A DNA stretch of 11,532 nt from Alsobacter sp040380755 (GCA_040380755.1 JBEIIL010000120.1:1-11532); one strand, 5' to 3'; positions 1 to 6,574 are shown, counted from the stretch's first letter. Numbers and translations: made by a program. Notes: generated by a model not told the origin, from the sequence alone.

Positions 1-50
1 ACGAGGCGTTCCGTCCCCTCAAGGACGGCAACTGCCCGCTCGTGAACTGA
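1..50 (+). CDS. ABC transporter substrate-binding protein, C-terminal end (partial)
   Basis: Only the last 15 residues are visible, in frame 3: EAFRPLKDGNCPLVN followed by TGA at 48-50. A tail of the form PLKDGNCPLV is typical of periplasmic binding proteins of the HAAT (hydrophobic amino acid and amide, LivK-like) ABC transporters. The gene lies 68 bases before a LivH permease on the same strand, which is the usual order for this transporter class. The protein would act in the periplasm and deliver ligand to LivH/LivM. Ligand identity cannot be judged from the tail. The call rests on the tail residues plus the neighbours. Confidence 0.6.
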   Translation, partial: EAFRPLKDGNCPLVN

Positions 51-69
51 ACCCTCCCGCCTGACCATT

Positions 70-95
70 CCCGGCGCCGCCCTGACGGCGCCGGG
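70..95 (+). promoter_or_regulatory. Perfect 10-bp hairpin between binding-protein and permease genes
   Basis: CCCGGCGCCG (70-79) and CGGCGCCGGG (86-95) are exact reverse complements around a 6-base loop. No T-run follows, so it is not a standard intrinsic terminator. Hairpins placed just after an abundant binding-protein cistron often protect its 3' end or attenuate read-through to the permeases, giving more binding protein than membrane protein. The structure is seen; the role is inferred from this position. Confidence 0.6.
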
Positions 96-118
96 CTCCC
101 CAGAGTCCGGATCCCCGC

Positions 119-1006
119 ATGTTCGAGCTTCTCGGCATCTCGACGCAGGCCCTGTTCGGGCAGCTGCTGATCGGCCTGATCAACGGCGCGTTCTACGCGC
201 TGCTTAGCCTCGGGCTGGCGGTCATCTTCGGCATGCTGAACATCATCAATTTCAGCCATGGCGCCCAGTACATGATGGGCGCCTTCGTCGCCTGGATGCT
301 GCTCAACTGGGCCGGCATCGGCTACTGGTGGGCGCTGCTGATTGCGCCCATCGTCATCGGCATCCTCGGCATGGCGATCGAGCGCCTGTTGCTCAAGCGC
401 CTGGCGGACCTCGACCATCTCTACGGCCTGCTGCTGACCTTCGGTCTCGCACTGATCTTCGAGGGCGTGTTCCGCGACCAGTTCGGCTCCTCGGGCCAGC
501 CCTACCGGATTCCGCCCGAGCTGACCGGCGGCACCAATCTGGGCTTCATGTTCCTGCCCAACTACCGCGCCTGGGTCATCGTCTTCTCGCTCACCGTCTG
601 CCTCGCCACCTGGTACGCGATCGAGCACACCAGGCTCGGCTCCTATCTGCGCGCCGCGACGGAAAACCCGGCGCTCGTGCAGGCCTTCGGCATCAACGTG
701 CCGCGCATGATCACGCTGACCTACGGCTTCGGCGTCGGGCTGGCGGCGCTCGCCGGCGTGCTTGCCGCGCCCATCTACCAGGTCAGCCCGCTGATGGGCT
801 CCAACATCATCATCGTCGTCTTTGCCGTCGTGGTGATCGGCGGCATGGGCTCGATCCTCGGCTCGATCGTCACCGGCTTCGGCCTCGGCGTCGCCGAGGG
901 CCTCACCAAGGTGTTCTGGCCGGAGGCGTCCAGCACGGTGATCTTCGCCATCATGGCCGTGGTGCTGCTCGTGCGGCCGGCCGGACTGTTCGGAAGGGCG
1001 ACCTGA
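119..1006 (+). CDS. livH: Branched-chain amino acid/amide-type ABC transporter permease, LivH family
   Basis: This 295-residue integral membrane protein is one of the two permease subunits of a HAAT-type importer; it would form the inner-membrane channel with LivM and be driven by LivG/LivF ATPases. The N-terminal helix region is followed by the family signature GMLNIINFSHGAQYMMGAF (residues 38-56). A cytoplasmic ATPase-contact loop of the EAA type lies at about residues 173-213 (LGSYLRAATENPALVQAFGINV, then a Gly/Ala-rich helix). The length is normal for LivH (about 290). The ATG start has a poor Shine-Dalgarno sequence, but the protein begins where family members begin. It lies between the binding-protein gene and LivM, whose ATG starts two bases after this stop. 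Substrate is unknown: LivH-type permeases also serve urea, amides, aromatic acids and other carboxylates. Confidence 0.93.
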   Translation: MFELLGISTQALFGQLLIGLINGAFYALLSLGLAVIFGMLNIINFSHGAQYMMGAFVAWMLLNWAGIGYWWALLIAPIVIGILGMAIERLLLKRLADLDHLYGLLLTFGLALIFEGVFRDQFGSSGQPYRIPPELTGGTNLGFMFLPNYRAWVIVFSLTVCLATWYAIEHTRLGSYLRAATENPALVQAFGINVPRMITLTYGFGVGLAALAGVLAAPIYQVSPLMGSNIIIVVFAVVVIGGMGSILGSIVTGFGLGVAEGLTKVFWPEASSTVIFAIMAVVLLVRPAGLFGRAT

Positions 1007-1008
1007 GC

Positions 1009-1980
1009 ATGGCCACCGCGTCTCCCACCGTGGCGCCGGCAGCCGCGCGCGCCGATGCCGGCGACATGCGCATCGCCTTCCTCGGCCTTGCCGTCGTGCT
1101 CGTCGTGGCGCCGTTCTTCGTCTACCCGGTCTTCCTGATGAAGGCGTTGTGCTTCGCGCTCTATGCGTGCGCGTTCAACATCCTTCTCGGCTATGTCGGG
1201 CTCCTGTCCTTCGGCCACGCCGCGTTCCTCGGCATGGCCGGCTACGTGTCGGCCCACTCCGCCAAGGTCTGGGGTTTTCCGCCCGAGCTGGCGATCCTGA
1301 CAGGGACCGCAGCGGCAGCCGCACTGGGTGCCGTGATGGGTGCGCTCGCCATCCGCTCCAAGGGCATCTACTTCGCCAACATCACCCTGGCGCTGGCCCA
1401 GATGGTGTTCTTCTTCTGCCTGCAGGCCAAGTTCACCGGCGGCGAGGACGGTATCCAGAGCGTGCCGCGTGGCCGCTTCCTCGGCGTCCTCGATCTGCGC
1501 GACGACATGGCGATGTACGCTGTGGTGGCGACCCTGTTCTTCGGCGCCTTCCTGCTGATCTACCGCATCGTCCACTCGCCGTTCGGCCAGGTGCTGAAGG
1601 CCGTGCGCGAGAACGAGCCACGCGCCATCAGCCTCGGCTACAAGGCCGAGCGCTACAAGCTCGCGGCGTTCGTCCTGTCGGCGACGTTGGCCGGGCTCGC
1701 CGGCGCCATGAAGGCGATCGTCTTCCAGCTCGCCAGCCTCACCGACGTCAGCTGGCAGATGTCGGGCGAGGCCGTGCTGATGACGCTCGTCGGCGGTGTC
1801 GGCACCATCTTCGGCCCGGCCGTCGGCGCCATCGTGATCGTGGCGATGCAGAACTACCTCGCCGAACTCGGCGCCTGGGTGACGGTGATCCAGGGCGTCA
1901 TCTTCGTGCTCTGCGTGCTCGCCTTCCGCCGCGGCATCGTCGGCACGCTGATCGACGCGGTGGCCAAGCGGCGCGGGTAG
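1009..1980 (+). CDS. livM: Branched-chain amino acid/amide-type ABC transporter permease, LivM family
   Basis: The gene encodes 323 residues and is the second permease of the importer. Visible landmarks are the LivM signature NILLGYVGLLSFGHAAFLGMAGY (residues 57-79), several hydrophobic segments, and the ATPase-contact loop at about 200-235 (RENEPRAISLGYKAERYKLAAF, then LAGLAGAM). I chose the ATG at 1009, two bases after the LivH stop, with GGAAGG at 992-997 as a plausible ribosome site. The same frame stays open far upstream, but that part is an out-of-frame reading of LivH. The first 20 residues are Ala-rich and less conserved, so the Met at residue 20 is a possible second start. No LivG or LivF follows: the cistron ends in a palindrome against a convergent gene, so the ATPases must be upstream or elsewhere. 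Confidence 0.93.
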   Translation: MATASPTVAPAAARADAGDMRIAFLGLAVVLVVAPFFVYPVFLMKALCFALYACAFNILLGYVGLLSFGHAAFLGMAGYVSAHSAKVWGFPPELAILTGTAAAAALGAVMGALAIRSKGIYFANITLALAQMVFFFCLQAKFTGGEDGIQSVPRGRFLGVLDLRDDMAMYAVVATLFFGAFLLIYRIVHSPFGQVLKAVRENEPRAISLGYKAERYKLAAFVLSATLAGLAGAMKAIVFQLASLTDVSWQMSGEAVLMTLVGGVGTIFGPAVGAIVIVAMQNYLAELGAWVTVIQGVIFVLCVLAFRRGIVGTLIDAVAKRRG

Positions 1981-2011
1981 GCCTCATCCCGCGCCGGAGC
2001 GGCAGGCCTAC
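1977..2011. terminator. Palindrome at the convergent livM / HpaB-like gene ends, possible bidirectional terminator
   Basis: GTAGGCCT (1977-1984) and AGGCCTAC (2004-2011) are perfect 8-base inverted repeats. A second small stem, CCGC (1989-1992) with GCGG (1999-2002), sits inside. The TAG stop of livM (1978-1980) lies in the left arm and the TAG stop of the minus-strand gene (2008-2010) in the right arm. Neither strand shows a T-run, so intrinsic termination is uncertain; it may act as a two-way 3'-end structure that separates converging transcripts. Confidence 0.5.
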
Positions 2012-3534
2012 TCCGCAGCCGTCGCGATCGCCGGCGGCTCCTCGCAGCCCTTGGCGCAGCACCGGCCGGGCTGGCGGCTCACGCGCTCGCCGATATCGAG
2101 CACGCCGCGGTCGAGCAGGCGGCCGACGACGGCGACGCGGTCCTGCAGCGGGTAGTTGCGCCAGATCTCGCGCTTCATCGCCTCCGGCGAGCCGCCGCCA
2201 TGCAGCGAGATCACCGAGTACCAGCCGGCCTGGTGGGACACCGTGAGGTCCTCCATCAGCCGCGCCACCTCCATCCGCTGCGCCGCCGGCACGTCGGGCC
2301 GGCCGGCGAGCACGGCCGACAGCGACGCCGCCGTTGCCGGATTGTGGTCCTCGTCGGGCCCCGGCAGCGCCACAACGATGCCGCCCGACACGTAATGGGC
2401 GAGGCGGTGCATGTCGTAGATTTTCGTCGCCAGCAGCAGCTTGCCGATGTTGGAAAACACCGGGTCGGGCATCACCGAGCCGGCCGGATCGGCAGTATGG
2501 TAGACCGACGCCGCGACGCCGCAGGCATAGAACCCCTCGACGATGGTGATCAGCTCGACCATGGCATCACGGACATGGCCGTGGCGGTCCGGATCGAGCC
2601 CGTTCGCCTCCAGCATCAGCGCCCCGGCGCCGATCAGAAGGTCGCCGAACCCGGCCCGCGCGCCGATGCAGGAGTGACGGTGATGGGTGGCGTAGGAGGT
2701 GGTGAGAAAACCGCCCTCCTCCGTCTCGCCGTCGACGAACACCTGATCGTGCGGCACGAAGACGTCGTCGAAGATGACGACGCCGACGGACTGGCCGTAT
2801 TTCGCCGAGAACTTCGCCGCCGCCTCGCCCGGCCTGCCGGCCGGCTTGGCCACGATGGTGACGCCGGGCGCGTCCACCGGCACGGCGCAGCAGACGGCAA
2901 AGCGCGCATCCTCCGGCGTATGGGTGCGGCACGGCATCACCAGAAACTCGTGCATGTAGGGCGCGCCGGTGACGATCGCCTTGGTGCCGCGGATGACGAT
3001 GCCGTCCGGCCGCCGCTCGCTCACATGCACATAGACATCCGGATTGGCCTGCAGCCCCGGCCGCAGCGAGCGGTCGCCCTTGGCGTCCGTCATGGCGATG
3101 CCGAGTGCCAGGTCCTGCTCCTGCACCCGGTGCAGGTAAGCGAGGAAGCGCTGGTGCCGGTCGGTGCCGTGGGCCGCATCGATGCGCCTCGTCGCCTGGA
3201 ACAGCCCGTTCAGCGCGTCATGCGCCAGGTAGCGCTGGGCGCAGCCCGATTCCTGGCAGACGAGCCGCACCGCCTCCAGCTTGGCGATCAGGTCGGCGGC
3301 GCTCTCGTCGATATGCAGCATGCGGTTGACGGTCCGCCCGCTCGTGCCCTGCCGCGCCGTCATCAGCCCGCTGTGGGTGGGGTGATGGGCGAAATCATAG
3401 GTCACGCCCACGCCGGCGATGCCCGGCGCCAGCAGCGGCTCATCGGCGACGCTCTCTACCGCCTGGCCGTTGATGAACACGCGCGGCCGGAACCGGCGCA
3501 AGGAGTCGCGATAGTCGGCGGCGGTCATCAGCAT
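2008..3534 (-). CDS. HpaB/PvcC/AbfD-superfamily protein (4-hydroxyphenylacetate 3-hydroxylase-like), exact reaction unknown
   Basis: This 508-residue protein has the length and layout of the superfamily that joins two-component flavin hydroxylases (HpaB, PvcC) with 4-hydroxybutyryl-CoA dehydratase (AbfD): an N-terminal segment (YRDSLRRFRPRVFINGQAV, 8-26), a central acyl-CoA-dehydrogenase-like beta domain (about 145-265, with GIAMTDAKGDRS and VFDDVFVPHD-like strings) and a helical C-terminal domain. AbfD binds a [4Fe-4S] cluster through C-x3-C and H-x6-C. Here I see Cys93 and Cys98 (C-x4-C) and HHRHSCIGA at 284-292, with Ala where the last Cys would fall, so the cluster pattern is not kept. 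The C-terminus carries a Cys cluster, GRCCAKGC (490-497). The ATG start has GGGAGG (3541-3546) six bases upstream. It is divergent from the TetR gene and probably controlled by it. It could be a flavin-dependent oxygenase needing a separate reductase, or a CoA-ester dehydratase/isomerase relative. Family call is solid; the reaction is open. Confidence 0.85.
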   Translation of the reverse strand: MLMTAADYRDSLRRFRPRVFINGQAVESVADEPLLAPGIAGVGVTYDFAHHPTHSGLMTARQGTSGRTVNRMLHIDESAADLIAKLEAVRLVCQESGCAQRYLAHDALNGLFQATRRIDAAHGTDRHQRFLAYLHRVQEQDLALGIAMTDAKGDRSLRPGLQANPDVYVHVSERRPDGIVIRGTKAIVTGAPYMHEFLVMPCRTHTPEDARFAVCCAVPVDAPGVTIVAKPAGRPGEAAAKFSAKYGQSVGVVIFDDVFVPHDQVFVDGETEEGGFLTTSYATHHRHSCIGARAGFGDLLIGAGALMLEANGLDPDRHGHVRDAMVELITIVEGFYACGVAASVYHTADPAGSVMPDPVFSNIGKLLLATKIYDMHRLAHYVSGGIVVALPGPDEDHNPATAASLSAVLAGRPDVPAAQRMEVARLMEDLTVSHQAGWYSVISLHGGGSPEAMKREIWRNYPLQDRVAVVGRLLDRGVLDIGERVSRQPGRCCAKGCEEPPAIATAAE

Positions 3535-3548
3535 GGCGGGCCTCCCGG

Positions 3549-3577
3549 TTGCCGGATGATTTGAACGCTGTTAGAAA
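3549..3577 (+). promoter_or_regulatory. Candidate promoter for the TetR-isochorismatase operon
   Basis: TTGCCG (3549-3554) and TAGAAA (3572-3577) are spaced by 17 bases; each matches the sigma-70 consensus in four of six positions. Transcription would begin near 3584, about 18 bases before the TetR ATG. The -10 element abuts the operator-like palindrome, which would fit autoregulation. Seen by eye only. Confidence 0.35.
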
Positions 3578-3586
3578 AATCGTCAA
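3559..3586 (-). promoter_or_regulatory. Candidate promoter for the HpaB-like gene
   Basis: On the minus strand, TTGACG (plus positions 3581-3586) and TCAAAT (3559-3564) are spaced by 16 bases. The -35 matches consensus in five of six positions and the -10 in four. The start of transcription would fall near 3552, leaving a short leader that contains the GGGAGG ribosome site at 3541-3546. It interleaves with the divergent TetR promoter. Confidence 0.4.
3560..3576. promoter_or_regulatory. Candidate TetR operator in the divergent intergenic region
   Basis: The 17-base stretch TTTGAACGCTGTTAGAA has dyad symmetry of the form TTnnAACnnnGTTnnAA centred at 3568. Its size suits a TetR dimer. It overlaps the proposed -10 of the HpaB-like gene and the -10 of the TetR gene, so one bound dimer could block both. 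A wider imperfect repeat, GATGATTT (3555-3562) with AAATCGTC (3577-3584), matches in seven of eight positions and surrounds it. The symmetry is seen; binding is inferred from the position next to a tetR gene. Confidence 0.4.
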
Positions 3587-3601
3587 GCGAAAGCGTGATC
3601 C

Positions 3602-4243
3602 ATGACCCAGACCGAAACCGGCCGCCGCCGACGCCAGGCCGTCGGCGATTTCCGCCGCGGCCTGATCCTCGATTCGGCCCGCGCGGTGTTCGAGACCGAG
3701 GGGCTGGACGGCGCTTCGCTGCGCGCCATCGCGGCGGCGGCCGGCTACACGCCGGCGGCGCTGTATTTCCACTTCGACAGCAAGGAGGCGCTCTACGCCG
3801 CCGTGCTGGCTGACTCGCTGGCCGCTTTGGGCGCTGCGGTCGACGCAGCGGTCGGGTGCGAGACGGCGCCGGACCGCAGGCTCGCAGCCGCAGCCCTGGC
3901 GTTCTACGATTTCTACGCTGCCAATCCGCGCGACCTCGAGCTCGGCTTCTATCTGTTTCGCGGCGGCATGCGCCCGCGCGGTCTCGGCCGGGACAGGGAC
4001 CGCGCTTTGAACGCCGCTCTGCAGGCGGCGCTCGCCCCCATCGGCCACGCCGCTGAGGCGCTGGGCCAGCCTGCGGAGCGGGCCGCCGCGATCATCGCCG
4101 AGCTGTTCGCCCATGCGACGGGGCTGCTGCTCCTCGCCCACACCCGCCGCATCCGCCTGTTCGGGCTCGACCCGCGCGGCCTCATGGCCCGCCAGGTCGA
4201 CCGCATCCTGTCCGAGATCGCCCCGGAGGCTTTGCCATGCTGA
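3602..4243 (+). CDS. TetR/AcrR-family transcriptional regulator
   Basis: The gene encodes 213 residues. The N-terminal DNA-binding domain (about 17-65) includes LILDSARAVFETEG and the helix-turn-helix SLRAIAAAAGYTPAALYFHF (39-58) followed by DSKEALY, a textbook TetR signature. The rest (about 70-205) is the helical ligand-binding and dimer domain, Ala/Leu-rich with no motif that names a ligand. It starts 67 bases from the divergent HpaB-like gene, which makes that gene its likely target, and it overlaps the next gene by 7 bases. The ribosome site before the ATG at 3602 is weak (purine-rich 3588-3594), which suits a low-abundance regulator. The ligand could be the substrate or product of the HpaB-like enzyme or of the isochorismatase-fold hydrolase; this is inference from position only. 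Confidence 0.92.
   Translation: MTQTETGRRRRQAVGDFRRGLILDSARAVFETEGLDGASLRAIAAAAGYTPAALYFHFDSKEALYAAVLADSLAALGAAVDAAVGCETAPDRRLAAAALAFYDFYAANPRDLELGFYLFRGGMRPRGLGRDRDRALNAALQAALAPIGHAAEALGQPAERAAAIIAELFAHATGLLLLAHTRRIRLFGLDPRGLMARQVDRILSEIAPEALPC
4225..4229 (+). promoter_or_regulatory. Internal ribosome binding site for the isochorismatase-fold gene
   Basis: A full GGAGG lies inside the end of the TetR reading frame, seven bases before the ATG at 4237. It fixes the start of the downstream gene and indicates translation coupled to, but stronger than, that of the regulator, whose own ribosome site is weak. Confidence 0.7.
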
Positions 4244-4773
4244 CCCTCGACCGCAGCCGCTGCCAGCTCATGGTCATCGATTTCCAGGCCCGGCTGATGC
4301 CGGCCATCGCCGACGGCGAGGCGGCGATGGCCAACGCCCTCCGCCTGATCCGCGCCGCGCAGCTGCTGGAGGTGCCCGCCTGCGTCACCGAGCAGAACCC
4401 CGCCGGCCTCGGCCACAGCCTGCCGGAGATCACCGCGGCCGGGCTGCCGACCCTCTCGAAAATGCACTTCGACGCGACCCGCGCCGAGGGCTTTGCGGCC
4501 CTGCTGACCGCCGGCCGCGACGACATCGTCGTCACCGGCTGCGAGGCCCATGTCTGCGTGCTGCAGACCGTGCTCGGCCTGCTCGATCGCGGCCTTCGCC
4601 TTCACGTGGTGGCGGATGCCATCGGCTCGCGCCGTGTGCAGAACCGCGACGCCGCGCTGGCGCGGATGGCGCGACACGGCGCACAGATCGTCACCACCGA
4701 GATGGTGGTGTTCGAATGGCTGGAGGACGCTACCCATCCGCGTTTCCGCGAGGCCGTCGCGCTGATCAAGTGA
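4237..4773 (+). CDS. Isochorismatase-fold cysteine hydrolase (YcaC/ISOC-like)
   Basis: This 178-residue protein has the three catalytic positions of the isochorismatase-like hydrolases: Asp15 in LMVIDFQARLMPAI, Lys75 in LSKMHF and Cys107 in VTGCEAHVCVLQT. The TEQNPAGLG segment (51-59) and the C-terminal TTEMVVFEWL resemble the YcaC/ISOC branch rather than true isochorismatases or nicotinamidases. Family members hydrolyse amide or related C-N bonds through the cysteine nucleophile; the substrate here is unknown. The start ATG lies in ATGCTGA, overlapping the TetR stop, with GGAGG seven bases upstream. It converges with the dehydratase gene and their ends overlap by 8 bases. Being made together with the regulator suggests it may remove or make the regulator's ligand, or act on the product of the divergent HpaB-like enzyme. 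Confidence 0.9.
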   Translation: MLTLDRSRCQLMVIDFQARLMPAIADGEAAMANALRLIRAAQLLEVPACVTEQNPAGLGHSLPEITAAGLPTLSKMHFDATRAEGFAALLTAGRDDIVVTGCEAHVCVLQTVLGLLDRGLRLHVVADAIGSRRVQNRDAALARMARHGAQIVTTEMVVFEWLEDATHPRFREAVALIK

Positions 4774-6499
4774 TGCCGGGCGCCGGCTCGTCCGGCGCGC
4801 AGGCAGGCCGCCCCCGCAGGAAGGCGAAGTCGCAGCCCTCCTCGGCCTGCAGCACCGTGTCGAAATAGAGCTGCGCGTAGCCCCTCTCGGGCCGGGGCGG
4901 CGACACCCACGCGGCGGCGCGCTCGGCCAGCGTCGCCGTGTCGACCAGGAGGTCGAGCCGACCGGCCGCGACGTCGAGCACGATCCGGTCGCCGTCGCGC
5001 ACCAGTGCCAGCGGCCCGCAGGCGGCGCATTCCGGGCTGACATGCAGCACGATGGTGCCGAACGCCGTGCCGCTCATCCGCGCGTCCGAGATCCGCACCA
5101 TGTCGCGCACACCTGCTTCCGCCAGCTTGCGCGGGATCGGGAAGGCACCGGCCTCCGGCATGCCGGGCGCCCCCTTCGGGCCGGCATTCTGCAGGACCAG
5201 AACGTCGCCCGCACCGACATCGAGGTCCGGATCGTCGATCCGCGCGGCGAGATCCTCCAGCGACACGAACACCACCGCCCGCCCCTCATGACGCAGCAGC
5301 GCCGGCGTCGCCGCCGCCTGCTTGATGATCGCACCGGCCGGCGCCAGGCTGCCGCGCAGCACCCGGATCCCGCCGCCGCGATGCACAGGATCGTCAGCGC
5401 TGCGCACCACCGTCTGGCCCCAGTCGGCCGGTGCATCGGCCATCTCGGCGCCGAGCGTCCGGCCGGTGACGGTCAGGCAGGTGGTGTCGAGTTGGTCCGC
5501 GAGTGCGCGCAGCACCGGCGCCAGCCCGCCGGCGCGGTGGAGATCCTCCATGTAGTGCTGGCCAGACGGCTTCAGGTCGACCAGCACCGGGGTTTCCCGA
5601 CCCATCTGGTCGAAGGCCTCCAGATCGACCGGAAGACCGAGCCGTCCGGCAATCGCCGTCAGGTGAATGAGCCCGTTGGTCGAGCCGCCGACGGCCTGCA
5701 GCACCCGCAGCGCATTGGCGAAGGCCGGCGCCGTCATCACCTGCGATGGCCGCAGCTGCTCGCGGGCAAGCCCGACCGCCCGCGCACCCGTCGCCTCGGC
5801 GTGGCGCAACCGGTCGGCATCCACCGCCGGAATCGCCGCGCCGCCCGGCAGCATCATGCCGAGCGCCTCGGCCGCCAGCGCCATGGTGCTGGCCGTCCCC
5901 ATCACCATGCAGGTGCCGGCGCCAGGCGCCAGCCGGCCGCCGATGGCGGCAATCTCGTCACCGTCGATCACGCCGGCCCGGTGCTGCGCCCACAACCGGC
6001 GGCAATCCGTGCAGGCGCCGAGACGCTCGCCTTTGTGGCTGCCGGTCATCATCGGGCCGGTGACGGTGAGGATGGCCGGCACATTGGCGCTGGCCGCGCC
6101 CATCAGCAGCGCCGGCACCGTCTTGTCGCATCCGCCCACCAGCACCACCGCGTCCATCGGCTGGGCGCGGATCATCTCCTCGGCGTCCATCGCCATCAGG
6201 TTGCGCAGGAACATGCTGGTGGGGTGCGAGAAGGATTCGTGCACCGACACCAGCGGGAACGGGATCGGCATACCCCCCGCCAGCATCACGCCGCGCGAGA
6301 TCGCCGCGATCAGGTCCGGCACGTTGCGGTGGCAGGCATTGTAGCCCGACGCCGTATCGGTGATGCCGATGATCGGCCGGGCCAGCGCATCGTCCGAATA
6401 GCCCATCGCCTTGATGAAGGCGGTGCGCAGGAACAGCGAGAACCCGGCATCGCCATACTGCGCCAGGCCCTTGCGCATCCCTGTCGGCTCGTCTGCCAT
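4766..6499 (-). CDS. IlvD/Edd-family dehydratase (sugar-acid or dihydroxy-acid dehydratase-like)
   Basis: This 577-residue protein would be a cytoplasmic iron-sulfur enzyme that removes water from a 2,3-dihydroxy or sugar acid to give a 2-keto-3-deoxy product. The three cluster cysteines are visible: Cys56 in ASGYNACHRN, Cys124 in VGGCDKT and Cys197 in GAGTCMVMGTAST. Lys126 in CDKT is the position carbamylated in studied relatives, and Ser476 in SDARMSGTAFG matches the proposed catalytic serine. An extra pair, C163-T-D-C166, lies in LGACTDCRR. It is probably not the housekeeping IlvD: it sits at the end of a catabolic operon away from ilv genes. GGGAGC five bases before the ATG (plus 6505-6510) supports the start. 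It follows the PCC-domain gene after 64 bases that include a hairpin, and its end overlaps the isochorismatase-fold gene tail to tail. Confidence 0.9.
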   Translation of the reverse strand: MADEPTGMRKGLAQYGDAGFSLFLRTAFIKAMGYSDDALARPIIGITDTASGYNACHRNVPDLIAAISRGVMLAGGMPIPFPLVSVHESFSHPTSMFLRNLMAMDAEEMIRAQPMDAVVLVGGCDKTVPALLMGAASANVPAILTVTGPMMTGSHKGERLGACTDCRRLWAQHRAGVIDGDEIAAIGGRLAPGAGTCMVMGTASTMALAAEALGMMLPGGAAIPAVDADRLRHAEATGARAVGLAREQLRPSQVMTAPAFANALRVLQAVGGSTNGLIHLTAIAGRLGLPVDLEAFDQMGRETPVLVDLKPSGQHYMEDLHRAGGLAPVLRALADQLDTTCLTVTGRTLGAEMADAPADWGQTVVRSADDPVHRGGGIRVLRGSLAPAGAIIKQAAATPALLRHEGRAVVFVSLEDLAARIDDPDLDVGAGDVLVLQNAGPKGAPGMPEAGAFPIPRKLAEAGVRDMVRISDARMSGTAFGTIVLHVSPECAACGPLALVRDGDRIVLDVAAGRLDLLVDTATLAERAAAWVSPPRPERGYAQLYFDTVLQAEEGCDFAFLRGRPACAPDEPAPGIT

Positions 6500-6554
6500 G
6501 CCGTGCTCCCGCTGCCCGCCCGTTGGTGTTCTGCCCGCAGTCGCGTCGGCAAAG

Positions 6555-6574
6555 CGGCGGCTGTCAAGCCGCCG
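6555..6574 (-). promoter_or_regulatory. Hairpin around the PCC-gene stop codon, possible attenuator or processing site
   Basis: CGGCGGCT (6555-6562) and AGCCGCCG (6567-6574) form a perfect 8-bp stem with a 4-base loop. On the minus strand the loop is TGAC, so it holds the TGA stop codon of the PCC-domain gene. Only three Ts follow, so full termination is unlikely. It separates the PCC gene from the dehydratase gene and may set their relative expression. Confidence 0.55.

Noticed and set aside
328..1008. Reading the LivM frame from an ATG at 328
   Set aside because: This upstream part overlaps livH out of frame and is Arg/His/Pro-rich without membrane segments. The ATG at 1009 gives a normal LivM.
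2008..3534. Calling the HpaB-like protein 4-hydroxybutyryl-CoA dehydratase
   Set aside because: The four iron-sulfur ligands in the spacing C-x3-C and H-x6-C are not visible, so I kept the superfamily name only.
4766..4773. Search for a terminator at the overlapping tails of the isochorismatase-fold and dehydratase genes
   Set aside because: No hairpin or T-run is seen there; the two reading frames simply overlap tail to tail.
4766..6499. Calling the dehydratase gene the housekeeping ilvD
   Set aside because: The family has many sugar-acid dehydratases, and the gene sits in a catabolic operon without other branched-chain amino acid biosynthesis genes.
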